Below are positions 34,683 through 44,800 of a DNA stretch of 64,000 nucleotides, piece by piece. The DNA is from an uncultured Bacteroides sp. (GTDB lineage Bacteria; Bacteroidota; Bacteroidia; Bacteroidales; Bacteroidaceae): contig NZ_OY782855.1 of NCBI RefSeq assembly GCF_963678425.1, forward strand, positions 558,001-622,000, in the 5' to 3' direction. Every line of letters starts with the position of its first letter. The first letter of the stretch is position 1. The notes below the pieces were generated by a model. It did no database searches. It had not been told where the DNA came from and was given only the letters and a program-made list of their open reading frames with translations. Position numbers and translations under genes: made by a program.

Positions 34683-35000
34683 ATGGCAAAATCAGGTTAT
34701 ATCAGTGAATTCATGGCAGGAGGAAGAATCCTGAGCCACGGTAAAATAACAAGCTTAGCAAATGGATTCCATTTAAAAAATAATGTTCCATTCGCTATTT
34801 ACGTGAAACCAACAAATGGAACATCCGACATTGATACAGTCCTACCTGTTCAACTCTCAGAAGAGGACGCGATAACTGACGCTCCAGTAGTATTCTATGA
34901 ATGGTCGCCCTTGGCAATTTCTATGATTGGAGCGAGCAATGCAACCGACAACAATGACATATACTGGGGAGCCGGAGAAGAAGCCCAACCGGAATTATAA
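34683..35000 (+). CDS. Small structural-region protein
   Basis: 105 residues. It has the same A-rich leader (AACATTT, AAAAATTAAAG, then AAATGGCA) as the major tail gene, hinting at similarly strong expression and perhaps a virion component. Gene body: beta-rich with EDAITDAPVVFYEWSPLAI. No family recognised. Confidence 0.55.
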   Translation: MAKSGYISEFMAGGRILSHGKITSLANGFHLKNNVPFAIYVKPTNGTSDIDTVLPVQLSEEDAITDAPVVFYEWSPLAISMIGASNATDNNDIYWGAGEEAQPEL

Positions 35001-35002
35001 AA

Positions 35003-35149
35003 ATGGGAGCGATAATAAATACAATCTTATTAACGACAAAGAAATTTATTAGATCATTCAACCGCAAAAATAAGAATGTAAAACTGACGCAAGATGCTGC
35101 CAGTATAAGACTTACAGAGAACGGAGAAATGAGAGTAACTAACGATTAA
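35003..35149 (+). CDS. 48-residue basic peptide
   Basis: ATG at 35003, two bases after the previous stop. MGAIINTILLTTKKFIRSFNRKN is a hydrophobic then basic helix, and the second half (ASIRLTENGEMRVTND) is strand-like. It fills the gap between two structural genes cleanly. Function unknown. Confidence 0.5.
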   Translation: MGAIINTILLTTKKFIRSFNRKNKNVKLTQDAASIRLTENGEMRVTND

Positions 35150-35161
35150 AATAAAACAGAA

Positions 35162-36580
35162 ATGGCACTAACTACAGATGAAGAAGTAAAGGTAAGACAA
35201 ATTATCACAGCCTTCACAAATGGAAAGAAAGTAAGTGATCTATCATCAGTCACCAGCATTCTAGGTGGAGAGACTATGGAGATTATACAAAATGGAGTAA
35301 GTAAGAAGGTCACAATTGATCAGCTTAGAATTGCTGCCACACCAGATGCAAATGGATGCTATCCGGACGTACCACTTAATCGGGTATCCATCCAAAGATA
35401 TAGTGGACAAGAATCAACGGTACCAACAATGGAAGGCAACTTATCCATTATCGATAAGATTAAAGCAACTGCTTATCCGTGTCTTATTGACAGAAGCAGT
35501 AAGGTTGTGGCCAAGCTTAACGGTAACACTATGCGTAAAACAGCAGATGGAACCGTCGCAGTTCTTAACGACTGGACCATGCCGGCCATGCTTGCTATTG
35601 GTGGAATCTGGTTTAAATACGAATACAATGCCGCTACCAATGTTAAGACTTACAAGTTCTCAACATTGAAGGTACTAGGATATAAATATATCCGTAGACG
35701 TTTCTTAAATCTATTCGGTGGAAGTATTTACAACGATGGAACAAAGAATTACCTGACCAGCCGATCAGGAGTGTTCACGACTCAAAACACATCACTTGTA
35801 AATTACCAGGCATACGCGCTTAACATGGGCTCTAACTTTAGAGCAATTGCTGCGCAAGACCAGGAAGTATATCGTTTCTATTTCTGGCTAATTGAACAGA
35901 ACTTTAATAGCCAGGCTATTATTAGAGGTATCTGTGATGTTAACAGTACGAACTGGAGTTTGTATAGCCGCACCGGAGATACAGATGGTGCAGGAATAGC
36001 CGGACAATCATCTTATGCGCAAATGTATAAGACCGGAGAGTTCACACTTGACATTGTAGGGCATAAGGGTTCAGGAACTAACACTGTCACAATGAACAGC
36101 GTCGCAACTACAGTCGCACCATACAAATGGCTATGGAGAGAAGGCATGCTGGCAGGCCCTTATTGGTTATATATGACCGGATATCTAATATTAGGCAATA
36201 AGGTATATAAAGCCAAGGATTTAAAGAATATCCATCTGAGCGATGTAACTACGGCCAACATTGCAACCTACTATGACTATTATTGTGACATTGCTGCAGA
36301 TAGTGGTTTTATACTTGAGAACTTCGAAGGATCGCTTATACCATCATTAGTTGGAGGTACAGACAGCAAAGGAATGGCAGACTATTTATATAGACCAACC
36401 TATAATGAGACTACTTTGTATATCCCCGCTGGTCTTGGGGCCGCGTATAACGGTTCCAATGGCGGTTTGTCGCTCTTGCACTCGGACTACGGTGTGTCGA
36501 CTACGAACCCGAGCTGCGGCGGTGCCCTTGCTTCCGATGATCCGGCAGACACAATCTCCGACGGAACGATCGCAGCATAA
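35162..36580 (+). CDS. DGR target protein 1: tail-region receptor-binding candidate
   Basis: 472 residues. The N-terminal 60 residues (TTDEEVKVRQIITAFTNGKKVSDL) look like a virion-attachment segment seen in Bacteroidales tail proteins. The middle is aromatic-rich and beta. Residues about 421-458 are encoded by VR1, which differs from the adjacent template only at adenines. A 16-residue tail follows. It is most likely a tail-tip adhesin with a C-type-lectin-like variable face, used to switch host receptors as in the Bordetella phage system. Confidence 0.85.
   Translation: MALTTDEEVKVRQIITAFTNGKKVSDLSSVTSILGGETMEIIQNGVSKKVTIDQLRIAATPDANGCYPDVPLNRVSIQRYSGQESTVPTMEGNLSIIDKIKATAYPCLIDRSSKVVAKLNGNTMRKTADGTVAVLNDWTMPAMLAIGGIWFKYEYNAATNVKTYKFSTLKVLGYKYIRRRFLNLFGGSIYNDGTKNYLTSRSGVFTTQNTSLVNYQAYALNMGSNFRAIAAQDQEVYRFYFWLIEQNFNSQAIIRGICDVNSTNWSLYSRTGDTDGAGIAGQSSYAQMYKTGEFTLDIVGHKGSGTNTVTMNSVATTVAPYKWLWREGMLAGPYWLYMTGYLILGNKVYKAKDLKNIHLSDVTTANIATYYDYYCDIAADSGFILENFEGSLIPSLVGGTDSKGMADYLYRPTYNETTLYIPAGLGAAYNGSNGGLSLLHSDYGVSTTNPSCGGALASDDPADTISDGTIAA
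36423..36535 (+). repeat. DGR variable repeat 1 (VR1)
   Basis: 113 bp aligned without gaps to the template at 36727-36839. 14 mismatches, every one at a template A (for example AAC to GCC, CTC, CAC, GAC, TAC; AAT to TAT or ACT). Start TCCCCGCTGG and end CGGCGGTGCCC are invariant. In frame in the gene 35162-36580, 45 bases before its stop. Confidence 0.96.
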
Positions 36581-36590
36581 GAGAGTGACC

Positions 36591-36654
36591 GAGGGTGGCC
36601 GAGGGTGGCCGAAACCGAAACCGTGGCGCCAGCCACCCCGTCGCCTTTAGGCGA
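36591..36654. repeat. GC-rich hairpin cluster downstream of VR1
   Basis: A 10-bp tandem repeat GAGGGTGGCC (36591-36610), a 6-bp tandem GAAACC (36611-36622), a stem GGGTGGC/GCCACCC (36603-36609/36632-36638) enclosing the palindrome TGGCGCCA, and a hairpin TCGCC-TTTA-GGCGA (36641-36654). In DGRs, hairpins or cruciforms just downstream of VR help target recognition; this could be one, or it could be a terminator for the target gene. Confidence 0.5.
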
Positions 36655-36660
36655 ACCATC

Positions 36661-36985
36661 TTAGATATTTGACATTTTGAAAATATAAAATCGCGATTAA
36701 TAATCGCGTAGGTTTTCTTTTCCGAATCCCCGCTGGTCTTGGGAACGCGAATAACGGTTCCAATGACGGTTTGTCGAACTTGAACTCGAACAACGGTGTG
36801 TCGAATACGAACCCGAACTACGGCGGTGCCCTAACTTCCAAAGCATTGAAGCTGCGGATATGAAATTAAATAAAATAGGAAAAGAGATACCTTGCTAATT
36901 GAGACATCAGTCTCCACCATCAGGTGAGCAGAAGAAGCTTCACGAGGAGTCGGCTAGTAACTAGTATGAACGCGGCCTCTTAAAT
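36661..36985 (+). ncRNA. DGR template RNA region (leader, TR, spacer)
   Basis: No protein gene fits here. It begins near an inverted repeat CGCGATTA-A-TAATCGCG (36692-36708) followed by a weak -7-like TAGGTTTT, contains the template, then a 146-nt structured-looking spacer before the RT start. In known DGRs the RNA spanning TR and the TR-RT spacer is the reverse-transcribed template. Exact ends cannot be set from sequence. Confidence 0.55.
36727..36839 (+). repeat. DGR template repeat (TR)
   Basis: 113 bp containing about 27 adenines, mostly in AAC and AAT codons, which mutate to nearly all residues without making stops. Both VRs match it except at adenines. The last difference (CTAACT in TR, CTTGCT in both VRs) may mark the initiation-of-mutagenic-homing boundary. 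It lies 147 bp upstream of the reverse transcriptase start. Confidence 0.95.
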
Positions 36986-38109
36986 ATGGAAGCAACGCAT
37001 AACAGCGTGGCTACTTATATTTTAAAACATTATGGAATGAAGAAAACATTCGTCGATATTAAGGAAGTTGCAAGTTTTAACAGCTTGTATAATGGGTATA
37101 TGAGAGCAACAGAGGGAAAAAAGAAATACAGAAAAGATGTTAAGCCATACGAGCAAAACCTTTCTGTAAATCTAAAGAACTTGTCGCGAAAATTATTAAA
37201 TGAATCATGGAAGCCTTCAGAAGGTCACACATTTATGCTATTCACAGAAGGAAAGTGGAGAGAGATAAATACACAACCGATAGAAGACAGAATCGTCCAC
37301 CAAAGCCTGGTATACTATTGGGGTACCATCTTAGAAAACGATTCATCCGTAGAACATACGGAAGTATAAAAAACAGGGGGACCTTAAAAGCCAGTAAACA
37401 GCTCCGAAGAGATTTATATAAAGGAGTAAACTACATTGTTCAATGGGATATGAGAAAGTTCTATCCGAGCATTGATAAAGACAAATTGAAGGAATTAATC
37501 CGGAGAAAAATAAAAGGAGAAGCAGCCCTAAGATTAATGAATAAAATCATTGATGCATATAAACCCAAAATGAAAAGAGGAATTAGCATCGGAGCTCTTC
37601 CCAGTCAGACTAATGGAAATTGGATGTTAACCCCATTCGATTACTTCTGTCTTGATACAATGAAAGTCCATTTTTATGAAAGAAATGTAGATGACATAGT
37701 AATGGGATTCAGGACCAAGGAAGAGATAGCTGAAAAAATTCCAAGGATGAAAGCATTTGTTGAAACACTAGGAGTAACAGTGGGTAAATTAATAGTGTTC
37801 CCAGTTGACAAACAAAAAGTAAGCTTCTGCATGTATATGCATGAGAAAGGACATACCGAACTGAGACCTAAACCTATGAGAAGGTTTTCTAAGTTATTAA
37901 ATCACTTAGAGAATCACCCAGAAGAACCAATAAGGGAAAGAAGCCGGGTATGCAGCTATTTAGGATTTTTAAAACATTGTGATAGTTATAACATTTTAAA
38001 AGAAAAAAGACATGAGCACAGTAAAGTTTTTAGTAGAATCAACGGATGCTCCGCACTTAGCAACCGTAAAAAAAGAGACATTGAAAGTACCAGATCCAGG
38101 GATGAATGA
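36986..38109 (+). pseudogene. DGR reverse transcriptase, broken by a frameshift
   Basis: Two frames together encode one RT of about 370 residues. Frame one (36986-37369) has the fingers part through REINTQPIEDRIVHQSLVYYWGTILE. Frame two, open across 37207-38109, resumes at KRFIRRTYGSIKNRGT and holds motif A (VQWDMRKFYPSID), motif B (SIGALPSQTNGNW, the GxxxSQ of DGR RTs) and motif C. Adding one A to the run at 37335-37338 restores LEKRF, the expected sequence. Motif C reads NVDD where YxDD is usual. The 3' end overlaps the next gene by 98 bases. No avd-like gene is seen nearby. It may be inactive, or this may be an assembly error. Confidence 0.85.
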
Positions 38110-38305
38110 GTATAGAAGATACTTTAATCAAAGACTGGAAGACGTCTCACAGCCTGATGGCAACGAAGGACAGACAATCACTCAAATAAATAGAGCTGAT
38201 TATGTAGCTATCGTTGCTGATCATGAGATTACAGACGATGAATTCAAATCCTGTTTATCTGAATCAGGGTATAGTAATGAACAAATAACTTCAATATTTG
38301 CGTAA
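38012..38305 (+). CDS. Hypothetical protein after the DGR
   Basis: 97 residues starting within the 3' end of the RT gene in another frame. Acidic, with an apparent helical C-terminal part (ITDDEFKSCLSESGYSNEQITSIFA). It does not resemble the four-helix avd protein of DGRs. It overlaps the next start by one base, so it belongs to the tail operon. Confidence 0.6.
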   Translation: MSTVKFLVESTDAPHLATVKKETLKVPDPGMNEYRRYFNQRLEDVSQPDGNEGQTITQINRADYVAIVADHEITDDEFKSCLSESGYSNEQITSIFA

Positions 38306-38799
38306 TGCCAACCCTGGATAAGATATCGGTTAAATTTCGCAATCGATTCAATGGAGCTTTCATAGATAAAAAGGTGCTTATTAAAAATAAGATCGTTATC
38401 AACGTGGAAGATTTCAGAGTGGATAAATCAAAGGTCCATGGATGCGAAAATTTATGCCGAATGAAACTAACAATTAGCGGACGCCCCATAGTAACATGGC
38501 ATGCATCCGCTAATTTAATAGACTTTTTAAATCAATGCCAGGAGGATGACATCGAAAGAAAAATCAAATACGAAGAAGAGAAATCAATAGCAAAAGAACA
38601 AGGTTCTCAGTTTAAAAAGAAGTTCACTAGTAACTTCCCAATTGAGGACGCAATATTATTCAGAGGTGACGACAAAGCCTACTATCTTATCCCTGCACCT
38701 GAAGATGCAATGAGACCAACAGATGATGAGTTGCATGAATATATAACTACATCAAAAGAAATGAAAGATAAAAGAGAACACCAGAACGAAGACTGGTGA
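38305..38799 (+). CDS. Hypothetical tail-region protein
   Basis: 164 residues. Strand-rich N-terminus (VLIKNKIVINVEDFRVDKSKV), then a charged helix (EDDIERKIKYEEEKSIAKEQGSQ). It immediately precedes the giant tail protein; perhaps a baseplate or fibre chaperone. No domain recognised. Confidence 0.55.
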   Translation: MPTLDKISVKFRNRFNGAFIDKKVLIKNKIVINVEDFRVDKSKVHGCENLCRMKLTISGRPIVTWHASANLIDFLNQCQEDDIERKIKYEEEKSIAKEQGSQFKKKFTSNFPIEDAILFRGDDKAYYLIPAPEDAMRPTDDELHEYITTSKEMKDKREHQNEDW

Positions 38800-38814
38800 T
38801 AAAACACAAACACC

Positions 38815-41800
38815 ATGAAACTATATAACCCAGACGAAAGTGAATTATTAATAGAGTTAGAGGATGGAACAATGCAGGAATGCGAAGTAAAAGATACTAG
38901 CTACCGACAGAAGACAATCATGAGTGACAACGTCCTTGTTGTTTATGTTGACTCTCCGGTTCCACTCACAATCGCTATCGGTACTTACTGCACATTCAAA
39001 GGCGAAAAATACTATGTTCAAAAGCCAAGCAATGTAAAGGAAAACCATAGCCGGTCATACGAATATACGATTTCGATGGGGACCTATCAGGAATATTTGA
39101 AAAAATGGAAGATTCGTCATAGTGATGGTCGCGTTAAATTCTCATATACAGGTAAGCCAGAAGAGATACTCAAACTTATTGTTGATAATCTGAACTGGAG
39201 GGATGCAGGATGGACTGCAGGCACTTACTCCGATGGAGGATGCATAGAGAAAGATGAAATTGTCGAGACCTATAATATGACATATATATGGGACGCTCTT
39301 AAACAATTAGCTGATGATTGCGATACTGAATTTGAGATCATCGGGAAACGCATTACATTAAAGAAAGTAGAGCATAATAAGAACAACCCGATCGGGCTTG
39401 CTTATGGATTGGGACTAGGAATTAAACCAGGAACAAAAAGAGAGTTAAGCACAGGTACCGATGATATTAAAATCGGTTCAGTATATGCCCAAGGAGGATC
39501 GACTAATATATACAAAAGCGCGTATGGCAGTACTACCCTACTTCTTCCTAAATCACAAAGTATTCTGTTTGATGGTGATAAATTCGAGGATGAAGCAGGG
39601 TTTATTCTTAACAAAGCCAGCACATACTCCAGTGATGAAAATGGTTTCTATGTAAAAAGAAGCAGCCCAGTAATGGATTGCAACGCAGAAGGTGCGCTCG
39701 ACGCTAGTGAGATCTATCCAAAAAGAGTCGGTGTTATTTCATCTGTAATGGAAAAGGATTCAGCTAATAACTTCTGGGACTTTTATGACGCAGGAATACC
39801 CGAAGCCCTTAATTTCAAAGATTTCATTCTGAGTGAAGAGAAAATGACTGTAAAATTCCAAACTGGAATGTTAGCTGGCAGAGATAGAGAATTCGAGGTC
39901 GCTTATACTCATGCATTGGCCGATGGAACAGCCGTCCGTAAGTTTGAAATTGTGCCGCAGGAAATAGACGGCATAACCATGCCAAATGAAACATGGTGCC
40001 CAGTAGTCGGCGATAAATATATTGTCCTCAATGTTTCTCTCCCAAATGCATACATATGTGATAATGCGACTAAGACAGGCGCTAGTTGGGATATGATGCG
40101 CCAGGCTGTTAAATATCTTGCAGCAAGAGAGGAAGATTCATTTGCTTACACCGTCGAACTAGATGGTATATTTACAAAGAAGAACTGGCCCATCATTGAA
40201 TCAAGAATGGTCCTCGGTGGATTCATTACATATACATCCGGATTCGAGGCAGGTAAACTTATTAGAATGACTTCGATTAAAGAGTATATCAATAAACCAT
40301 ACTCCCCCACTATTGAGCTTAGTAACATGGTTAGTTCTGCCGGAATAGGAACAGAAATCGGCAAGATCGCCAATGCAGAAGTAACGCAAGATGAAACTAA
40401 GCGCGAAGCAATCCAGTTCACGAAACGTCAATTCAGAGATGCAAAGGAAACCATGGGAATGCTGGCATCAGCATTACTGGAGAACTTTACAAAGGGAATT
40501 AGTCCCATCACCGTGCAAGCAATGCAGGCTCTCGTTGGAGATGAAAGTCTGCAGTTTAGGTTTGTAGATGCGAAAGGAACGGAATTATTTACTCCTACTC
40601 AGATAGGTGATGGCATCGTTTATAATAATGACACCAAGATAATGACCTTTACAAGTAAGTGGTTACAGCATATGACACTTGGTATATCCAGCTTGAGCAG
40701 CTCGCACAAGGCAGCCGAATATAAATACTGGCTTATCGAAGAGATGAACCATCCATTGACTGAAGACGATGCAGCATCTAGTTTCTACCTTTACGCTGTA
40801 TGTAGCAAAACAGCAGAGACAGGACACTTAATGCTATCATCTACAGCCATAGACATGGAGCCTTCAACTGACACTAATAACTTTTATCTGTTGGTGGGTA
40901 TGCTGAATAGCGAATATGATGGAGAAAGAAGCTTTATAACACTATACGGATACACAGAGATATTGCCAGGGCGCGTTACAACCGATCGGATTGTATCATC
41001 AGATGGCAATAGCTACTGGGACATGCTTAATAATGCTTTCAAAATAGGAAATTCAAACGCTGGCATTGAATGGAATATCAATAAAGATGGTGTTTTCAGG
41101 CTTATAGGCACGCTGGTTCAATCCCCATCAGGCGCAACATCGGTTTTGCCTGTAGACCGAGGTACTTACTCGCCTTCCAAAACTTATTATCTTGGAGAAA
41201 CAGTGCAGCACAACGGATCAACATACCAATATACAAATGAGACTCCATCTAGCACGGTCCCAACTAATACAACATATTGGAAAGTTGTGGCAGCTAAAGG
41301 TACCGATGGAACATCAGTCACAATTAAAGGGCATGTCACTGACTCCACAGCGCTACCAACAACTGGTAATGCAAATGGAGATGGATATGTTACAGATGAT
41401 AACGGCCATCTATGGATATGGACAGGAACATCATGGAGTGACGTCGGAACATTTAAGGGGGACAAAGGCGATACCGGAGATAGCGGAGCGACTACATACA
41501 CATGGATTAAATATGCAACTAGTGCAGCAGGTGCAAATATCAGCGATGATCCTACATCAAAAGCTTATATCGGATTAGCTTATAATAAACTAACCGCTAC
41601 AGAGTCAGATAATCCGGAAGATTATACCTGGTCTTTGATCAAAGGCACAGATGGTATTAATGGGATAAACGGTACCGATGGCGCAACTACTTATACATGG
41701 ATTAAGTATTCTGACAATGCAGATGGAACCGGACTATATGATCTACCAACTGAATCAACCTTATATATTGGAATCGCTGTGAATAAAACTACAGCTACAG

Positions 41801-44800
41801 AATCAACTGTGAAAACAGACTATACATGGTCTAAATTCAAGGGAGATCAGGGGGTGCAAGGTCCAGCAGGAACAAACGGAATAAACGGTACCAACGGAAT
41901 AAATGGAACGTCTTCTTATTTCCACGTTAGATATTCTGCAAATGCCAATGGATATCCAATGATAACAACCCCAAACGTGTATATCGGAACGGCTGTAACC
42001 AATAGTATTACAGCCCCGGAAGATTATACTTCATACACATGGGCTCAATTTAAAGGATCACAAGGCCAGAATGGACAACAAGGTATAGCTGGTACCAATG
42101 GAGAAGATGGAAAAACATCTTACTTGCATATCAAGTATTCAGATGATGCGGGCGTCTCTTTCACATCCAATACAGGAGAAACAGTCGGGAAATATATCGG
42201 CCAATATGTTGACTTCACACTCGAGGATAGCACATTAGTATCTGAATATAAATGGGCTTTAATAAAAGGCGAAAAGGGAGATCAAGGCATTCAAGGTCTC
42301 CAAGGAGAAACTGGAGATCAGGGAATAAAGGGAGACACCGGAGCAGATGGATTAACAGCATACACGCATATCGCATACGCAGACGATGCACAAGGGAATG
42401 GATTTAGTCAAACGGATACCAATAAGGCCTATATTGGCATGTATGCCGATCATTCGCAAGCCGATAGTTCTACAGCTTCCGATTACAAATGGACATTGGT
42501 AAAAGGAATAAAAGGAGACCAAGGTATTCAGGGAGCAACTGGTGCAAACGGACAAACCCCATACTTACACATTGCATATGCAGACGACGCACAAGGTACT
42601 AACTTTAACATTTCGGATGCAACAAATCGTTTATATATTGGAACATATACAGACTATACACAAGCCGACAGTACAGACTTCTCCGATTATACATGGCAAT
42701 TAACTAAAGGACAAAAAGGAGATTCCGGAATAGATGCTATAAAGCCTAACTGGACTAACTATCTGTTTAAAAAATCAGATATTCAACCAGTCTCACCTTC
42801 TTACATTTGTGCAACAAACGAGACAGGTAACTTAGATGATCTCATGATATTGTTTGATAATAACGGCAATATTAGATTATCTGCAGATTCAAATATCCGA
42901 AGATTAGAAGGAGATCAGGAATGGACAGACGCGCCAACATCAGATGGTATATGGTGGATGAGCGTCGCAACTATCAATGGAGCCAGTGGAGAAATCATAG
43001 GTACATGGAGCGAACCAGTACAGGTAACTGCAGCATCAACAGAAGGAGCCAGCGGTACATGGGTAGAGTTTAGATATGCATGTGGAGCAGCCGCACCAGA
43101 CGTGACAAATCCAAATGCAAGCGATCCTGGCACTCCATGGTCATCAACTCCTGCAACTCCTGCAAGTAATGAGTATTTGTGGATGATTAAAGTAACTCGT
43201 ACAAATACAGGTATTCTATCTTCATGGAACGAACCGGTTAAAATTAGTGGAGAAAATGCGCTCAATGTCATACTTACAAACGATTCATTAACCATTGCGT
43301 GCGATAAAAACGGCAATCCTAAAACCGGAGAATTAGAAAGAGCAACGACTAAAATAAGAGCTTATAGAGGAAATACTTTATTAAAACTTAACGAATATTC
43401 TGTCAGTTACGCGGGAGTTCAAGATAACGACGACTACGATGCAGACTATGTTACTTCAGGCGATGATTTCTACCATGAAATATGGTTTTTCTCAGTCGGA
43501 GGAACAGGCACATATATGGATATTACGGTTACTATTGGAGCAGCCATATTTAAAAAGAGATTCACGGTTACTAAAAGTATCGATGGTCAAACCGGGGCTA
43601 CTGGAGAAACTGGAGCAACTGGAGCTACGTTGTATACTTGGATAAAATATGCAAATGATATTAACGGTGCCGGATTAAGTGACAGCCCAGTAGGTAAAAC
43701 ATATATTGGACTTGCATATAACAAGAGTACACCAACAGAAAGTGAAACAGCTTCGGATTATTCATGGTCTCTAATAAAAGGAGACAAGGGAGATACCGGA
43801 GTTCAAGGAGCTGTAGGTTCAAGTCTTTATACTTGGATAAAGTATTCAAATTACGCAGACGGAACAGACTTATACGACACTCCAATAGCCAACACTTTAT
43901 ATATTGGCATAGCTATTAACAAGACAACTCCAACAGAAAGTAGTATTAAGACTGACTATGTGTGGAGCAGATTTAAAGGAGACGCTGGAATACAAGGACC
44001 AACAGGTAACTATACGGAAGTTAGATACCAGATATCAGGAAGCCGTACCGAAGCTCCAGGATTGACAAATACAGATGCAAGTCCTGCAAATTGGAACACA
44101 ACAATGCCGGCAGCTACATTCTTGATGTACATATGGCAGATATCTGCTATTAAAACATCAACAGGAGAACTTGTAGGAACATGGACTCCTCCCGCTATGA
44201 TATCTCCAATAACTGGAGGTCCTGCAGTTGGAGGACTTGACTTTAATGAGAATAAAAGTTATATCGGCAGTCCAATAAAATGCGATGTTGTTAAATACAA
44301 TAATGCTTATTATATTGCCAGAGCCGATGCCGGTACCATTCCATCCGGAAAGCTTCCGACAAATACATCATTCTGGAATCCTTTTGGTGGGAACTTTGAA
44401 TCATTGGCAACAGCAATGCTATGGGCCGAAGGTGCGCAAATTGCAAACTTTATATTTCTGAATCAAAAGATGGCTTCACAGGCTGTGTCTGCTAATAAGA
44501 CATGCATAGGGATTGCGTACGGCAAAACCACGGAAACAAAAATAGAAAATTCATCTTTATATACATGGAACAATATAAGCACAACCGGCCTGCAGGAACC
44601 TGAAAGTTCATTATATACATGGATTAAATTCTCGGACAGTTTCGATGGAGCAAACATGTATGACATTCCTACAGTTAACACTAAATATGTGGGGATCGCC
44701 ATAAATAAAATACCATCAACTAAATCAACAACCCCCACAGATTATACATGGACAGCCTGCGACAATAAATCAGGAGTCAAAGTACCATCGACAAACACAT

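Noticed and set aside
36692..36708. Fifth member of the GATTA-N5-TAATC regulon before the template repeat
   Set aside because: The half-sites are separated by one base rather than five, and the following box TAGGTTTT lacks the final G.
37320..37345. Programmed -1 frameshift in the RT gene
   Set aside because: The shift direction fits, but GAA AAC lacks an X XXY YYZ heptamer, and adding one A restores the expected RT sequence exactly.
36986..38109. Retron or group II intron RT
   Set aside because: Template and variable repeats with adenine-specific differences identify a DGR; no msr/msd or intron structure is seen.
38012..38305. DGR accessory protein avd
   Set aside because: Acidic 97-residue protein without the basic four-helix pattern expected of avd.
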